Source: a virus. From it: DNA of 64,000 bases. A program made the position numbers and the translations under genes. Positions 51,241 to 60,597 of this stretch are shown piece after piece. The notes under the pieces are model-generated. The model was not told the DNA's origin, made no database searches, and saw nothing but the letters and a program-made list of their open reading frames with translations. The stretch covers positions 1 through 64,000 of the IMG/VR virus record IMGVR_UViG_3300034407_003683; one strand, 5' to 3'. How positions within the stretch are numbered: position 1 is the stretch's first letter; each line of letters begins with the position of its first letter.

Positions 51241-52596
51241 TTAGAATTGAATAATAACTTTAATATCTTCATTTTGTGCAAGTGATCTGTCAACCGGTGA
51301 TCTATTATCAATAAACAATACTTCACCAGTATTAGGAAGAACCTCAGGAGATCTTGCCGCAGAATCAATCACACCTTCGCCACCACCATTTGTTTCTTCA
51401 ATGAGTTCCCCATTTTGGAAAGCCACAAATCCAGTATCTGATGTCTGATGATAATATAGAATGTTTGAATCAATTTCATCTATATAGGCCCTAGCTAAGG
51501 TCGTTTGGCCTTCAATGATTTTATCAACAGTAAAGTTTGTGATAACACTTGAAAGTGTCATTGACTTAAGAGCATTACCGGTTGATCTATTAAAGATGGC
51601 ATTATTTGCATCCCTAATATCTCTAATTAAACCTACTTGTCTAAAGTCTTGGTTAATAATAAGATCACTATCCGTACCAAGCAATTCCGAATGGAACATA
51701 ATTGATGCAGATTTTAGATCTTCTCTTGGATCTCTACCAATACCTGAATCAGCACCCAATACTGCCCGAGCAGTTGCATTAAGAGAGGCACCACCACCAG
51801 TAATACTAATTACTGGGTTTGTATATCCAGAACCATGGCCTTTAACATCACCATTAGTACTATCTTCCATTCTAATTCTAACAACTTGACCAGTTGCAGA
51901 ATCAATTGTAACATTAACATTGGCAGAAGAACCATTAGGATCACTAATAGTTACAGATGGAATGCTAGTATAACCAGCACCACCATTTGTAATAATAACA
52001 CTAAGAATCTCACCAGGTACTGCGGCATTTTGTACTGCCGCTTGTTTTAATTGGATACCAGTTGAGTTTGAATCTGTCGCGCCTTGCAATTGTGTAGGCA
52101 TAAAGTTTGATGACATAAAATTAATTGCTGATGCAGAACTAATTGTGTAAAGGAATTTCCAAACATATCCATCTGCTTCACGTCGTGCATCTAAATTAGA
52201 ATGTGTAGGTTCAACAGTAGATGGTACAATTGAACCATTGGCATCTCTACCACTTTCCAAACATACATACACTTGCTGATTTTCGGTCATTACATAATAA
52301 GGACGAACTGGATATCCACCTTGTTGATCATCATACTGCGAATATGTAGCACCAGATGACCAGTTATTTCTAGGAACAACCAGTGATGTAGCTTGAACTT
52401 TCTTTACAGACTGCAAACCATTTCTAAACCCTTGAACTTCGATAGGATTATTTACCGGAGTTGGAACAGTATCGGATGAATCCCACTGTTCTGACCGGCC
52501 GATGCCTATATAATACTTTCTGGTATCAGCAGTAAACTGATCAAAGAAATCCTGAGCGATTTGCCTTCTAAGGGCGTCTGTTACAATTGCTGGCAT
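51241..52596 (-). CDS. 8: Baseplate wedge protein gp8-like
   Basis: 451 residues; T4 gp8 has 334. N-terminal landmarks align with T4 gp8: IVTDALRRQIAQDFFDQF, then YYIGIGRSEQWDSSDTVP, VVPRNNWSSGATYSQYD, QVYVCLESG and DGYVWKFLYTI. Residues about 185-290 add two GGxGYxxxPxVxI beta repeats (ITNGGAGYTSIPSVTI) like those inserted in gp14, explaining the extra length. The C-terminus YIDEIDSNILYYHQT, EDIKVIIQF is conserved in relatives. gp8 dimers connect wedge proteins to gp7 and gp10. Confidence 0.82.
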   Translation of the reverse strand: MPAIVTDALRRQIAQDFFDQFTADTRKYYIGIGRSEQWDSSDTVPTPVNNPIEVQGFRNGLQSVKKVQATSLVVPRNNWSSGATYSQYDDQQGGYPVRPYYVMTENQQVYVCLESGRDANGSIVPSTVEPTHSNLDARREADGYVWKFLYTISSASAINFMSSNFMPTQLQGATDSNSTGIQLKQAAVQNAAVPGEILSVIITNGGAGYTSIPSVTISDPNGSSANVNVTIDSATGQVVRIRMEDSTNGDVKGHGSGYTNPVISITGGGASLNATARAVLGADSGIGRDPREDLKSASIMFHSELLGTDSDLIINQDFRQVGLIRDIRDANNAIFNRSTGNALKSMTLSSVITNFTVDKIIEGQTTLARAYIDEIDSNILYYHQTSDTGFVAFQNGELIEETNGGGEGVIDSAARSPEVLPNTGEVLFIDNRSPVDRSLAQNEDIKVIIQF

Positions 52597-52611
52597 TTTT
52601 TATATATCCTA

Positions 52612-53472
52612 TTAAGTACTAATCTGAGCACCGAGTGCAATTCTTCTATAATAACCCACATCACTATCATAAACTCCTATACAAGGTGCACCAGAATTAC
52701 CATTGGTGACAAAGATTAGATTACCGTGAGGTGGTGAATTAGGTACTGTAGCTACAGTATAATTATTTAAATCAATGGTTGTTGCCCGAGCTTTTACATA
52801 ATCGGAATCAACAAGAGCAATAACTTCACCCGAATCCAAATTATCTGCTTGTTGGGACTGAATATATGTTGAATCAATAATTGACTTTAAATATGACGAA
52901 TCAGCTTGTGACTGAATGTAAGACGAATCAATTATTGATTTTAAATAAGATGAATCTGCCTGCAATTTAATATATGAAGAATCAATCAGAGACAATATTT
53001 CAGCTGAATCAAGTCCAGTTGTAAAGGCTTGTCTAGCCTGGACATATGCAGAGTCAATCAAAGTAATGGCATCGGCAGAATCAATTGAATTTGCTTGCAC
53101 AATAACTAAAGTGGTTGCAGAATCAAATGCAGTACCAGTGATTAATGAGATATAAGCAGAGTCAACAATAGATGTAATATCAGAAGTAAAGGCAAGAGTA
53201 CCACTGGCATCTTGAATATAAATTGTTCTATCGGCAGTAGGATCAACAGGAATCAATTTAATTTCACTGGAATCTACTGTGGTACCTTCAAATACAATAC
53301 CACCACTCTCAAAATAAACACCAGATGTTCCTAGGCCAGCAGCACTTTGAAGAATACCAACACTACCATAAAGTTCATCAAAATTCTCATTAACTTTTTG
53401 ACCTGCCGTACGCAGATCATCACCGGTACCATCATTACCGGCTGCCCCTAAAAATATACTTTGCTTTGCCAT
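52612..53472 (-). CDS. Short DSxY-repeat fibre protein
   Basis: 286 residues. The N-terminus SIFLGAAGNDGTGDDLRTAG, QKVNENFDELYGSVG is a common attachment module of phage fibres. The shaft has six DSxY units in a row (LIDSAYVQARQ, LIDSSYIKLQ, IIDSSYIQSQ, IIDSTYIQSQ, LVDSDYVKAR). The C-terminus LIFVTNGNSGAPCIGVYDSD ends in a small beta tip. Related in its repeats to the two largest fibres far to the left, although it lies among baseplate genes. Preceded by a TATAAATA octamer. Confidence 0.75.
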   Translation of the reverse strand: MAKQSIFLGAAGNDGTGDDLRTAGQKVNENFDELYGSVGILQSAAGLGTSGVYFESGGIVFEGTTVDSSEIKLIPVDPTADRTIYIQDASGTLAFTSDITSIVDSAYISLITGTAFDSATTLVIVQANSIDSADAITLIDSAYVQARQAFTTGLDSAEILSLIDSSYIKLQADSSYLKSIIDSSYIQSQADSSYLKSIIDSTYIQSQQADNLDSGEVIALVDSDYVKARATTIDLNNYTVATVPNSPPHGNLIFVTNGNSGAPCIGVYDSDVGYYRRIALGAQIST

Positions 53473-53500
53473 TTTAAATCCTACACAAATGAATTACTAT

Positions 53501-53508
53501 TATTTATA
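53501..53508 (-). promoter_or_regulatory. T4-type late promoter octamer
   Basis: TATAAATA on the minus strand, 28 bases before the ATG of the short DSxY fibre, with SD AGGA between. Confidence 0.65.
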
Positions 53509-53512
53509 ACAC

Positions 53513-54517
53513 TTATATACCAATAACATAACCTTTTGCAACATAACCTGAGCTCATATAAGGTTTGGTATAACCGGTGAATTGTCTTGCATCCATGGTG
53601 GTATATGTATTATCAAAGCTTACGGCAGAACCGGTAATGTCTGCAGAATCATCCATTGTGACACCAGCTTTGGCATAACCACCCCATTCGTCAATACTGC
53701 TATACCATGTTTCAAAGAATGACATAGGATTACTAGTACCAAAGTAGTCAATGGTTCTATTTGGATCCATTCTTTGTGGTGCACTATTTAGATCACCGTC
53801 ATCATCTGGAATTAGAATAGAAGTATCGGCTTGTGGTGCACCATAAAGTATACTTGCATTTGCATATACTTTTGATCTATTAGCAAATGGGTCATAAATT
53901 GATTCGGCAGTACTAATAGTAATAGCACCTTGACCTTCCAGAACTGTTTGAGCACCTAGATAAAAGCCAGAAGGGTGTACAAATTTTCTATAAAGTTCTT
54001 CCCAAGTACTTAATGATACTGGGGATTTAATTAGAACAGAAAAAATTTGATATAATCTACCATCGGTCATCACATATGCTTGTTCAGGACCGATTGGACT
54101 AATACCAACTCTAAGCAGTCTCTTTTTTGGATAAGTTATATCAACATCTTCATTAAAGAATGCTCTAAAGAAACCTTCGGCAGAATATAACGAACCTTTT
54201 ACTCTAAAAAAGTTACCAAAGTTTCTTAATGCTTCTCTTGGAAACAAAAATTGACTCTGTGAAATACCAAGAGCTAATTCATTAAAAACAAAATCCAATC
54301 TAGCTAAGGCAGTATCCTGTAAATCTCTTATTGTTTTTAATTCATTAATTACACCACCAACATTTTCATCAGAATCTAACCATTCATAATACCCCTCCAA
54401 AAATTCAATAATATTAGGATAGCTAGACTGAAAGTGTTCTGGTAGTGTCTCGAGTACTATACTTTTCCGAAAATTCGGCTCGAGTCTTAAATAATCTTTT
54501 TGTGTTTCAAACGACAT
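53513..54517 (-). CDS. Baseplate wedge-associated protein in the gp7 position
   Basis: 334 residues, coupled to gp6 by a one-base overlap. The N-terminal helical region (SYPNIIEFLEGYYEWLDSDE, LARLDFVFNELALGISQ, FFRVKGSLYSAEGFFRAFF) is a signature of marine T4-like phages. T4 gp7 is much longer (1032), so only its core may be represented. The middle WEELYRKFVHPSGFYLGAQT and the end YTKPYMSSGYVAKGYVIG are beta-rich. By order after gp6 it is the best candidate for the gp7 function; direct homology is not shown by motif alone. Confidence 0.65.
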   Translation of the reverse strand: MSFETQKDYLRLEPNFRKSIVLETLPEHFQSSYPNIIEFLEGYYEWLDSDENVGGVINELKTIRDLQDTALARLDFVFNELALGISQSQFLFPREALRNFGNFFRVKGSLYSAEGFFRAFFNEDVDITYPKKRLLRVGISPIGPEQAYVMTDGRLYQIFSVLIKSPVSLSTWEELYRKFVHPSGFYLGAQTVLEGQGAITISTAESIYDPFANRSKVYANASILYGAPQADTSILIPDDDGDLNSAPQRMDPNRTIDYFGTSNPMSFFETWYSSIDEWGGYAKAGVTMDDSADITGSAVSFDNTYTTMDARQFTGYTKPYMSSGYVAKGYVIGI

Positions 54518-56361
54518 TAGACATTAACTTTTAATGATGGTGTTTGTCTATCTACTAGAGCAGTAGCTGATGATCTATCTGGATCCAATCTAAGGATATA
54601 ATTTCTTAATGGTGCAACGTACCCATCGCTTTGTGGTAGTGCATTAATCTTAACATAATTATTACCACTGATAACCTGAGATGGATTAAAACCAACCAAT
54701 GACACTGTTCCATTTTCTGCTGAATATGATCCAACATTATCAAGTAGAACATTACCGTCCAAATCAAATATCTGAAGAACATTTGAAGAAAGTCTATTTT
54801 TAATTTGGGCTGGAACACCATTAAACTCAAATGCATCTGATTGTATTCTATAAAATACATCATCAGGTGTTGCAATGGTTGTAGGGAAATACAACACACC
54901 GGTATTTTCATTATTTGTAACAACAGTAAATCTCATTTGCATTTTTACTGCAATTGATGTTGAAAGAATTGATTTATTTAGAGCATCAATTTCAGTAGCA
55001 AGATTTGATTTTCTAAATACTGAATTAAAGTCACTCAAGTTATTTGAAAAATATGTTTTCATATAATTGTAGACTTGAGTTTCGGTAGCACCAAGTGTAA
55101 ATCCTGTAAGAGCCGGATCAAATTGGAATTGTGTATTCACTTCCAAATAAACATAAGCCGGATCCACAAATTCTGTGGTCATTGACATAACAGAAAGGTT
55201 ATCACTATAATTTGTAACGAATGCATCTTTTACAGCTTGTTGAACTGCTGCAGAAGTACCAGAAGTAAAATTAAGTGATATGAAAACTTTACCATAATCA
55301 ATAGGAAGATTTTGGTCACCACTCCATACTGAGGCAGATCTAACCTGTGGGAAGTTAGATTCAATGGCGGCCTTATAATCAAGTGATGTAACCAATCTTT
55401 TCTGTGAGGCATAAGCAATTGGAGCAAGTTGTCTAATAGATTCAATTGTCTGCCTAGCGGCACCACCAGTTGATTCTGTATTTGTTACCACATTTAATGT
55501 ATAGTTAGTACCCCCAACCGAAATACCTGAACTGGCAGAGAATACAGTACCATTATTTGCAGCTTCACCAACACAAGAAAGATATGTAATAACTACCTTT
55601 TCGCCAGGCTCTGGTGATTTACCAAATGAAATACCATCACCAAAATTAAGTTCATAGAATCCATTTGGTGCTTCTAGAATAGAGAAATGTGTAGAATTTG
55701 CATCAACCTGAATTGCAAATGATAGTGGTGTATATGTTGTAAAACTAGATGAGCTTACCGTATTATATACTACAACATTTGCAGTTGATGTATCAATGGT
55801 CTCATCTGGAATAATATAGATTTGTCTTTCTGTCTTTTCGCCGACAATAAATGTCTTTGTTTTTTCGGTACCTTCATAAACAGGAATTTCTGTTGATCCA
55901 GTACTAGTCTTAAATGTATATAGTCCTGTACCATCATCACTAGCATAGACAGATTCACGTGTTCTGAATGTATATGATACACCATCAATTGAACTAGTAA
56001 ATTGTTTACCAGTAGGTATCTCTAATTTTGCAGGTCTACTAGAAACACCGGCCAGACTAACGCTTAGATTAATAAGGGCATATGCTGCACTACGAGATCT
56101 AATTTCGTATCCCAACATTGTTGCATGAGATACTACAGAACTTCTTAGTTGTGCAGTACTTAAAAATGCTTCATTCAATGAAAAGTTTGCAGTTAAAGCA
56201 TTTACATGAGTATTATAAGCCAATACATCAAGGATATTTGAGAGACCTGAAGCCTCAAAATCATAACTTGCATATTGCGGTTGATTACTTAGGTAATCTT
56301 TTAACCTGGCTTTAATATTAGTAAAATCTAGATCGGCTGACCTAACTGTGCTTGTTGCCAT
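54517..56361 (-). CDS. 6: Baseplate wedge protein gp6
   Basis: 614 residues (T4 gp6 has 660). Conserved N-terminus: DFTNIKARLKDYLSNQPQY, YDFEASGLSNILDVLAYNTH, FSLNEAFLSTAQLRSSVVSH. Middle: LNFGDGISFGKSPEPGEKVV and RQTIESIRQLAPIAYASQKR, typical of gp6/gpJ-like proteins. gp6 dimers with gp7 form the iris-like ring of the base plate that opens on contraction. Preceded by gp25 with one spare base, so both are made together. Confidence 0.95.
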   Translation of the reverse strand: MATSTVRSADLDFTNIKARLKDYLSNQPQYASYDFEASGLSNILDVLAYNTHVNALTANFSLNEAFLSTAQLRSSVVSHATMLGYEIRSRSAAYALINLSVSLAGVSSRPAKLEIPTGKQFTSSIDGVSYTFRTRESVYASDDGTGLYTFKTSTGSTEIPVYEGTEKTKTFIVGEKTERQIYIIPDETIDTSTANVVVYNTVSSSSFTTYTPLSFAIQVDANSTHFSILEAPNGFYELNFGDGISFGKSPEPGEKVVITYLSCVGEAANNGTVFSASSGISVGGTNYTLNVVTNTESTGGAARQTIESIRQLAPIAYASQKRLVTSLDYKAAIESNFPQVRSASVWSGDQNLPIDYGKVFISLNFTSGTSAAVQQAVKDAFVTNYSDNLSVMSMTTEFVDPAYVYLEVNTQFQFDPALTGFTLGATETQVYNYMKTYFSNNLSDFNSVFRKSNLATEIDALNKSILSTSIAVKMQMRFTVVTNNENTGVLYFPTTIATPDDVFYRIQSDAFEFNGVPAQIKNRLSSNVLQIFDLDGNVLLDNVGSYSAENGTVSLVGFNPSQVISGNNYVKINALPQSDGYVAPLRNYILRLDPDRSSATALVDRQTPSLKVNV

Positions 56362-56362
56362 T

Positions 56363-56809
56363 TTATCGTAACCTTGTCAGTGTTAAATCTAATAATACCA
56401 ATTCAGATGTGCTCAATACCTGAAACTCTACTGTAACTCTTACTTCATTGTTATCAGGTTTTATATTTGCATCAACTCTAGTTACTTCAGCTCTTGGCTC
56501 ATATAAGTCAACAGCTTCAATAATCTGATTGGCTAATAAATCAATATCGGTATCAGTATCTAGTTCGAATAAGAAATCATTTAAGTTACCACCAAATTCC
56601 ATATTAAATGGCTTTTCGGTGTAATTAGTAAGAAGAAGATTTTTTACAGATTGTTTTACATCTGCAGCATCTGTTTTCTTGTAAATATCTCCAGAAGGTT
56701 TGGCAGTAAATGTTAGATCAATATCGGAATATGACTGACGTCGTGCAGAAATAATTGGCTGACTACTTAGGTTGCCGTCCTCAATTGAAAATGCTTTTGT
56801 TACTGCCAT
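56363..56809 (-). CDS. 25: Baseplate wedge protein gp25
   Basis: 148 residues. Family motifs: YSDIDLTFTAKPSGDIYKK, then VKQSVKNLLLTNYTEKPFNM, FGGNLNDFLFE and VEFQVLSTSEL. The FNMEFGGNLNDFLFE stretch corresponds to the conserved EPR-containing turn region of gp25/TssE proteins, which start sheath assembly on the wedge; EPRAEVTRVD is present near residue 103. Late octamer and SD GAGGT upstream. Confidence 0.95.
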   Translation of the reverse strand: MAVTKAFSIEDGNLSSQPIISARRQSYSDIDLTFTAKPSGDIYKKTDAADVKQSVKNLLLTNYTEKPFNMEFGGNLNDFLFELDTDTDIDLLANQIIEAVDLYEPRAEVTRVDANIKPDNNEVRVTVEFQVLSTSELVLLDLTLTRLR

Positions 56810-56828
56810 TTGTATAACCTCATGTTCT

Positions 56829-56836
56829 TATTTATA
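56829..56836 (-). promoter_or_regulatory. T4-type late promoter octamer upstream of gp25
   Basis: TATAAATA on the minus strand, 19 bases before the gp25 ATG, overlapping the boundary with the spike gene. Start of the 25-6-7-like transcript. Confidence 0.65.
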
Positions 56837-58861
56837 TCATTCTTGGATGCATTCTAATAACTCGTCCGTACTTTGTACAAAGTTATTAAAGCGCGTTTCA
56901 ATGGTATTTGTATATGTTACACCATAATCACTAGATATTGTCGGCGTAATAAGAACAATTTGAGCAATCATTGAACCATCTTTATTTAATGTATCATAAC
57001 TCAAAATCATTTTTTCAAACTGTAGACTATCTTTCCACCAAGAGGCAAGATCAAATGTTTTCTTCATATCAATATTACCATTTCTATCTCTCAGTTCATA
57101 TACAACTGCTCTGCCTTCTTTTTTCAATGCATTAATTCCATTTGCAGTCACAGTTTCATTAATATATGGTCTATAGATACCTTCGGCAACAATTAGTCTA
57201 TGTTCGTCATATTCAATATTATCAATCATAATTGCTCTAATGGCATGAGCATGCAGTAATAGATTCCTTGCTACTGCAATACGTTCATCATTTGTAGTTA
57301 CATGATCGAATGTAATTGAATGCCCATAACCACCTAAGAATTTAGCAATTGTGACACCCTGAGCTAACTCGGTCCGTGATGATATCTGTCCTAAATTTTC
57401 TGGTTTATATTTTGGTGCTACATTCAGTACTGTTGTCTTATTGGCAACCGAACCTCTAAATCTTTTTGTTTCGGCACCAATATTTTTACCAATGACATCC
57501 TTAGGATTTACTCTACGAACAGTTGCTTCATTAGATTCAATTCTGTCAATATCATCAGGAATGGCATTTGTAAATGTTGCAGATATAATACCTTCTGCCA
57601 ATACAGCACCAACAAATGTCTCATTTTGCTGATTGGAAGTATCTCTTAATTTAGATCTAACTTCTGTTGTTGAGAGTGTTCTATCAGAAACCCCACCATA
57701 GTCTGCATCTCTATTGATCTGATTATATAATGAGTTACCTGGATCAATTGAAACTTTTCTGGTAAGGAATTCAGATTCATTTAAGTATGACTGCATAATT
57801 ACATTATCAGGTTGTGCTGTAGTCTTTTCTGTGGCAACTGTTGTATCATTAATATTCGTGTAACCTGCAGGACCACCTGGACCGCCACCATAACTAGCAT
57901 AAACTGCAGTATCGGATGCAATTGCAGTATCTGCCATACCCGTTAAATCACCTGTAAATGTATTTGCATACATTGCTGTTGCATGAATCGATGTAGAATT
58001 CATTCTTGGGATGTGTGATGTATGTCCATAATACACCATATTCTCACCACCAATTGTACCAGAATCACCACCAACAAAGAGACTAGATGCACCAATGTTT
58101 ATTGATGGGGCAGATAATATAGCTTCCTCTTCTGATGTCTGTCGTAGTAATCCCTTTGAAACCTGTTCCATCTCACCTTGCACGACGGTCGAATTATCAC
58201 CTTTAATATAATTATCTACATTTCCATGTACAAAATGCATTTCATTTTTAGTAATTTGAGTAGATACATTACCATTAATTAGTGATTGGACATTTCCATT
58301 GATATCCTGTCTATAACCACCTTTAATATCGTCTACCTTATCGCCACCAGCTGTTACGTTAATATCCCCACCAACATCCAAATCAAAATTACCATCAACA
58401 CGTAGTTTTAGATTACCATGATATGTAATATCACCATCACCTTCGATGATAACTTTTTCATCACCAGCAGTAATTCGTACAGTATTTTTTGTGCTGTACA
58501 TTAGAATAGTACCATCTGGTTGGAATTCTACACCAGTACCGGTACGATGTTTAATAAGAATTCTTTCACGGCCGGGTGTGTCATCAAACTCTGTTACATG
58601 ACCAGCAAGTGTTTTTCTAACTTGATTATATGGATATTCAGCTGATGGAAAATCTTTTAATTCTAAACCTAGGTCCTTATCACCACCACCATAAGGTAGT
58701 GTATTTTCTTCTACGCCACGTGCTTCTAAATTTGTAGATTGTTTACCAGCATATTTGCGCATAGGAAAATTACCAGAGAAATCGGCAAATCCATCTACAG
58801 GCTTATTACTATTATCTGCTACGCCATCGGCTTCTAGGTCATCATTGGTGTAGTTACTCAT
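56837..58861 (-). CDS. Beta-helical tail spike (gp5 C-terminal-like)
   Basis: 674 residues. Residues about 85-260 carry short-period beta repeats (YHGNLKLRVDGNFDLDVGGD, INVTAGGD, YRQDINGNVQSLINGNVSTQ, FVHGNVDNYIKGDNS), the signature of the triple-stranded beta-prism needle of T4 gp5 and VgrG proteins. A Gly-rich linker follows, then a large C-terminal domain (about 400-674) with ITFDHVTTNDERIAVARNLL, LHAHAIRAIM and RLIVAEGIYRPYIN that I cannot assign. The start overlaps the amidase-like gene by 4 bases. It probably forms the membrane-piercing needle, here as a separate polypeptide from the lysozyme part. Confidence 0.75.
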   Translation of the reverse strand: MSNYTNDDLEADGVADNSNKPVDGFADFSGNFPMRKYAGKQSTNLEARGVEENTLPYGGGDKDLGLELKDFPSAEYPYNQVRKTLAGHVTEFDDTPGRERILIKHRTGTGVEFQPDGTILMYSTKNTVRITAGDEKVIIEGDGDITYHGNLKLRVDGNFDLDVGGDINVTAGGDKVDDIKGGYRQDINGNVQSLINGNVSTQITKNEMHFVHGNVDNYIKGDNSTVVQGEMEQVSKGLLRQTSEEEAILSAPSINIGASSLFVGGDSGTIGGENMVYYGHTSHIPRMNSTSIHATAMYANTFTGDLTGMADTAIASDTAVYASYGGGPGGPAGYTNINDTTVATEKTTAQPDNVIMQSYLNESEFLTRKVSIDPGNSLYNQINRDADYGGVSDRTLSTTEVRSKLRDTSNQQNETFVGAVLAEGIISATFTNAIPDDIDRIESNEATVRRVNPKDVIGKNIGAETKRFRGSVANKTTVLNVAPKYKPENLGQISSRTELAQGVTIAKFLGGYGHSITFDHVTTNDERIAVARNLLLHAHAIRAIMIDNIEYDEHRLIVAEGIYRPYINETVTANGINALKKEGRAVVYELRDRNGNIDMKKTFDLASWWKDSLQFEKMILSYDTLNKDGSMIAQIVLITPTISSDYGVTYTNTIETRFNNFVQSTDELLECIQE

Positions 58862-60597
58862 TCGTCATTCCCATCTACTGAATCAAATTTTTTGGCATAG
58901 TCGGCCGATTTAAATCCTGGACCATATGTTAAATTACTACTAATATCAGCATCAGTTATATTACCACTTCCTACATCAGATAAATCTAACATTTTTAGAC
59001 CAGGTTTAACTTTCAAAAAGCTTATAACTAATTTATCATATGCTTCCCATTGTTCTCTAGTAATAGACTTAGGATCAAGTTTATCATATGATTTTTCTTC
59101 TTTAGTACAATTATAACCTGCATCAAATATAACCATAACAGCAGAATTTATATAAGTTAATTGTGTTGATGCTTGTACACTTACTTGTTTAAATATATCT
59201 GCAACGTTGTCGATAAAATCCTTTGGTGTTAAATTTGCTGGTCTGCTAGCCCAAAAGTTAACACTTAGATCCAAAGGTAATACGCGTTCGACTGAACCAT
59301 CTCTTAATATAAAATAATGAGCAGGTCCACTTAAATCACTTTCAATTGGAACCTTTTCTTTGGCTTTTAGAAAGTCATTTCTATTTCTGTTAATAATTTG
59401 TGTGTTCCAGTCCTTTGCACTTTTAGCTCTTCTGTCTGTTGGTGATGCATTCCAACCGGTGACGAAATTAGTTATTTCACGGCGGCATGATGCAGCATCA
59501 AGTTCAATTTCCTTTGAACTAATAACTCTTGTATATAAAAACCCTTCGACCGGTCTAGAGTTTGATGTTCCAATTTCTTCGATCGGTACTGAAGGCTTTA
59601 GATTTGGAACCAAGTTACCCTTCGATAATACACCTGATAAATTTGTTCTTCCATCAGCTCTTACCAACGTTGGTATATTATCTGCCGTAAAACCTTCGGC
59701 TGTAGCATGACTGCCGGTAAGTGCAGGAATACTTGTACCTAATTCATTAAATTTTGGAACATTATTTACTAGTGATGTTGTAACAGATTGAATATTACTA
59801 AAATCAACACCCATAGAACCAAGTGGACTAGTCTCGGCAACATTGGCTAAATTTGTATTTGCTTTTTTAATTGCATTTAATAAAGTTGGTGATGATGGCG
59901 AAACTGGTGTATTGGCTTTTATATTTCCTATATTAACTTTAGTCTTAAATGAGCCTATAGGATTACCCAAGGCCTTCATTTGTCTAATTGTAGAAACTTT
60001 TTGAGCTTTTACGGCTTCACTCTTTTGATCAATGCTAGTTAATTTTCCAACATTTGTTGTGAGTTGACCTACAATTGATTTAAAGTCATCACCAGTTAGC
60101 CCTATCTTTTTTAATTGCTCTTGAACTTCTGGATCATCAGTTGCATTGTTTGCTTCTGCAACTGCCTCATTAATTTTGTCCTCATTTAATTTAAAAACTT
60201 CTTGAGCTGCAGCTCTAATACCTTCAGGACTACCATTTGCAATTGCTTTTCTAATAATTGTTTCTTCCTTGGTAGTTTTACCAGTAATTGCATCAATGGC
60301 AGATTTATTTGGAGCTGATGGTGTATTAACATTTGAAGTGTCTTTACCAATAACTGCACCAGATAAGGCAGGAGTTGGATCCTTTTTAGTACCACGTGGT
60401 TTTACACTTGCTGCCTTAGTAATAAAACCAGAAACTGCATTACCAAAATCACCAGAGCCAGCCGCTAATGTATTAAACAGATGAATTGCTTCTCTATCCA
60501 AAGCATCTTTTTCTGCTTTTGTTAACTGCGCAGCTTCTTTTATTTCTTTATTCTTATTCTTAAGAGATTGTCTATTTGTTTGCCAAGTATCAGCCAT
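58858..60597 (-). CDS. Baseplate hub protein with amidase-like C-domain
   Basis: 579 residues. Residues 1-340 are low-complexity and mostly helical (Lys, Ala, Asn, Thr rich). Residues about 365-475 look like an N-acetylmuramoyl-L-alanine amidase fold: CRREITNFVTGWNASP, then GPAHYFILRDGSVERVLPLD with H427 in the HYFI strand. The first zinc His of active enzymes is not clear (WN where HH is usual), so the domain may be inactive or a distant relative. It overlaps the gp5-like and spike genes (8 and 4 bases), so it is probably part of the tail-lysis apparatus. Confidence 0.6.
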   Translation of the reverse strand: MADTWQTNRQSLKNKNKEIKEAAQLTKAEKDALDREAIHLFNTLAAGSGDFGNAVSGFITKAASVKPRGTKKDPTPALSGAVIGKDTSNVNTPSAPNKSAIDAITGKTTKEETIIRKAIANGSPEGIRAAAQEVFKLNEDKINEAVAEANNATDDPEVQEQLKKIGLTGDDFKSIVGQLTTNVGKLTSIDQKSEAVKAQKVSTIRQMKALGNPIGSFKTKVNIGNIKANTPVSPSSPTLLNAIKKANTNLANVAETSPLGSMGVDFSNIQSVTTSLVNNVPKFNELGTSIPALTGSHATAEGFTADNIPTLVRADGRTNLSGVLSKGNLVPNLKPSVPIEEIGTSNSRPVEGFLYTRVISSKEIELDAASCRREITNFVTGWNASPTDRRAKSAKDWNTQIINRNRNDFLKAKEKVPIESDLSGPAHYFILRDGSVERVLPLDLSVNFWASRPANLTPKDFIDNVADIFKQVSVQASTQLTYINSAVMVIFDAGYNCTKEEKSYDKLDPKSITREQWEAYDKLVISFLKVKPGLKMLDLSDVGSGNITDADISSNLTYGPGFKSADYAKKFDSVDGNDE

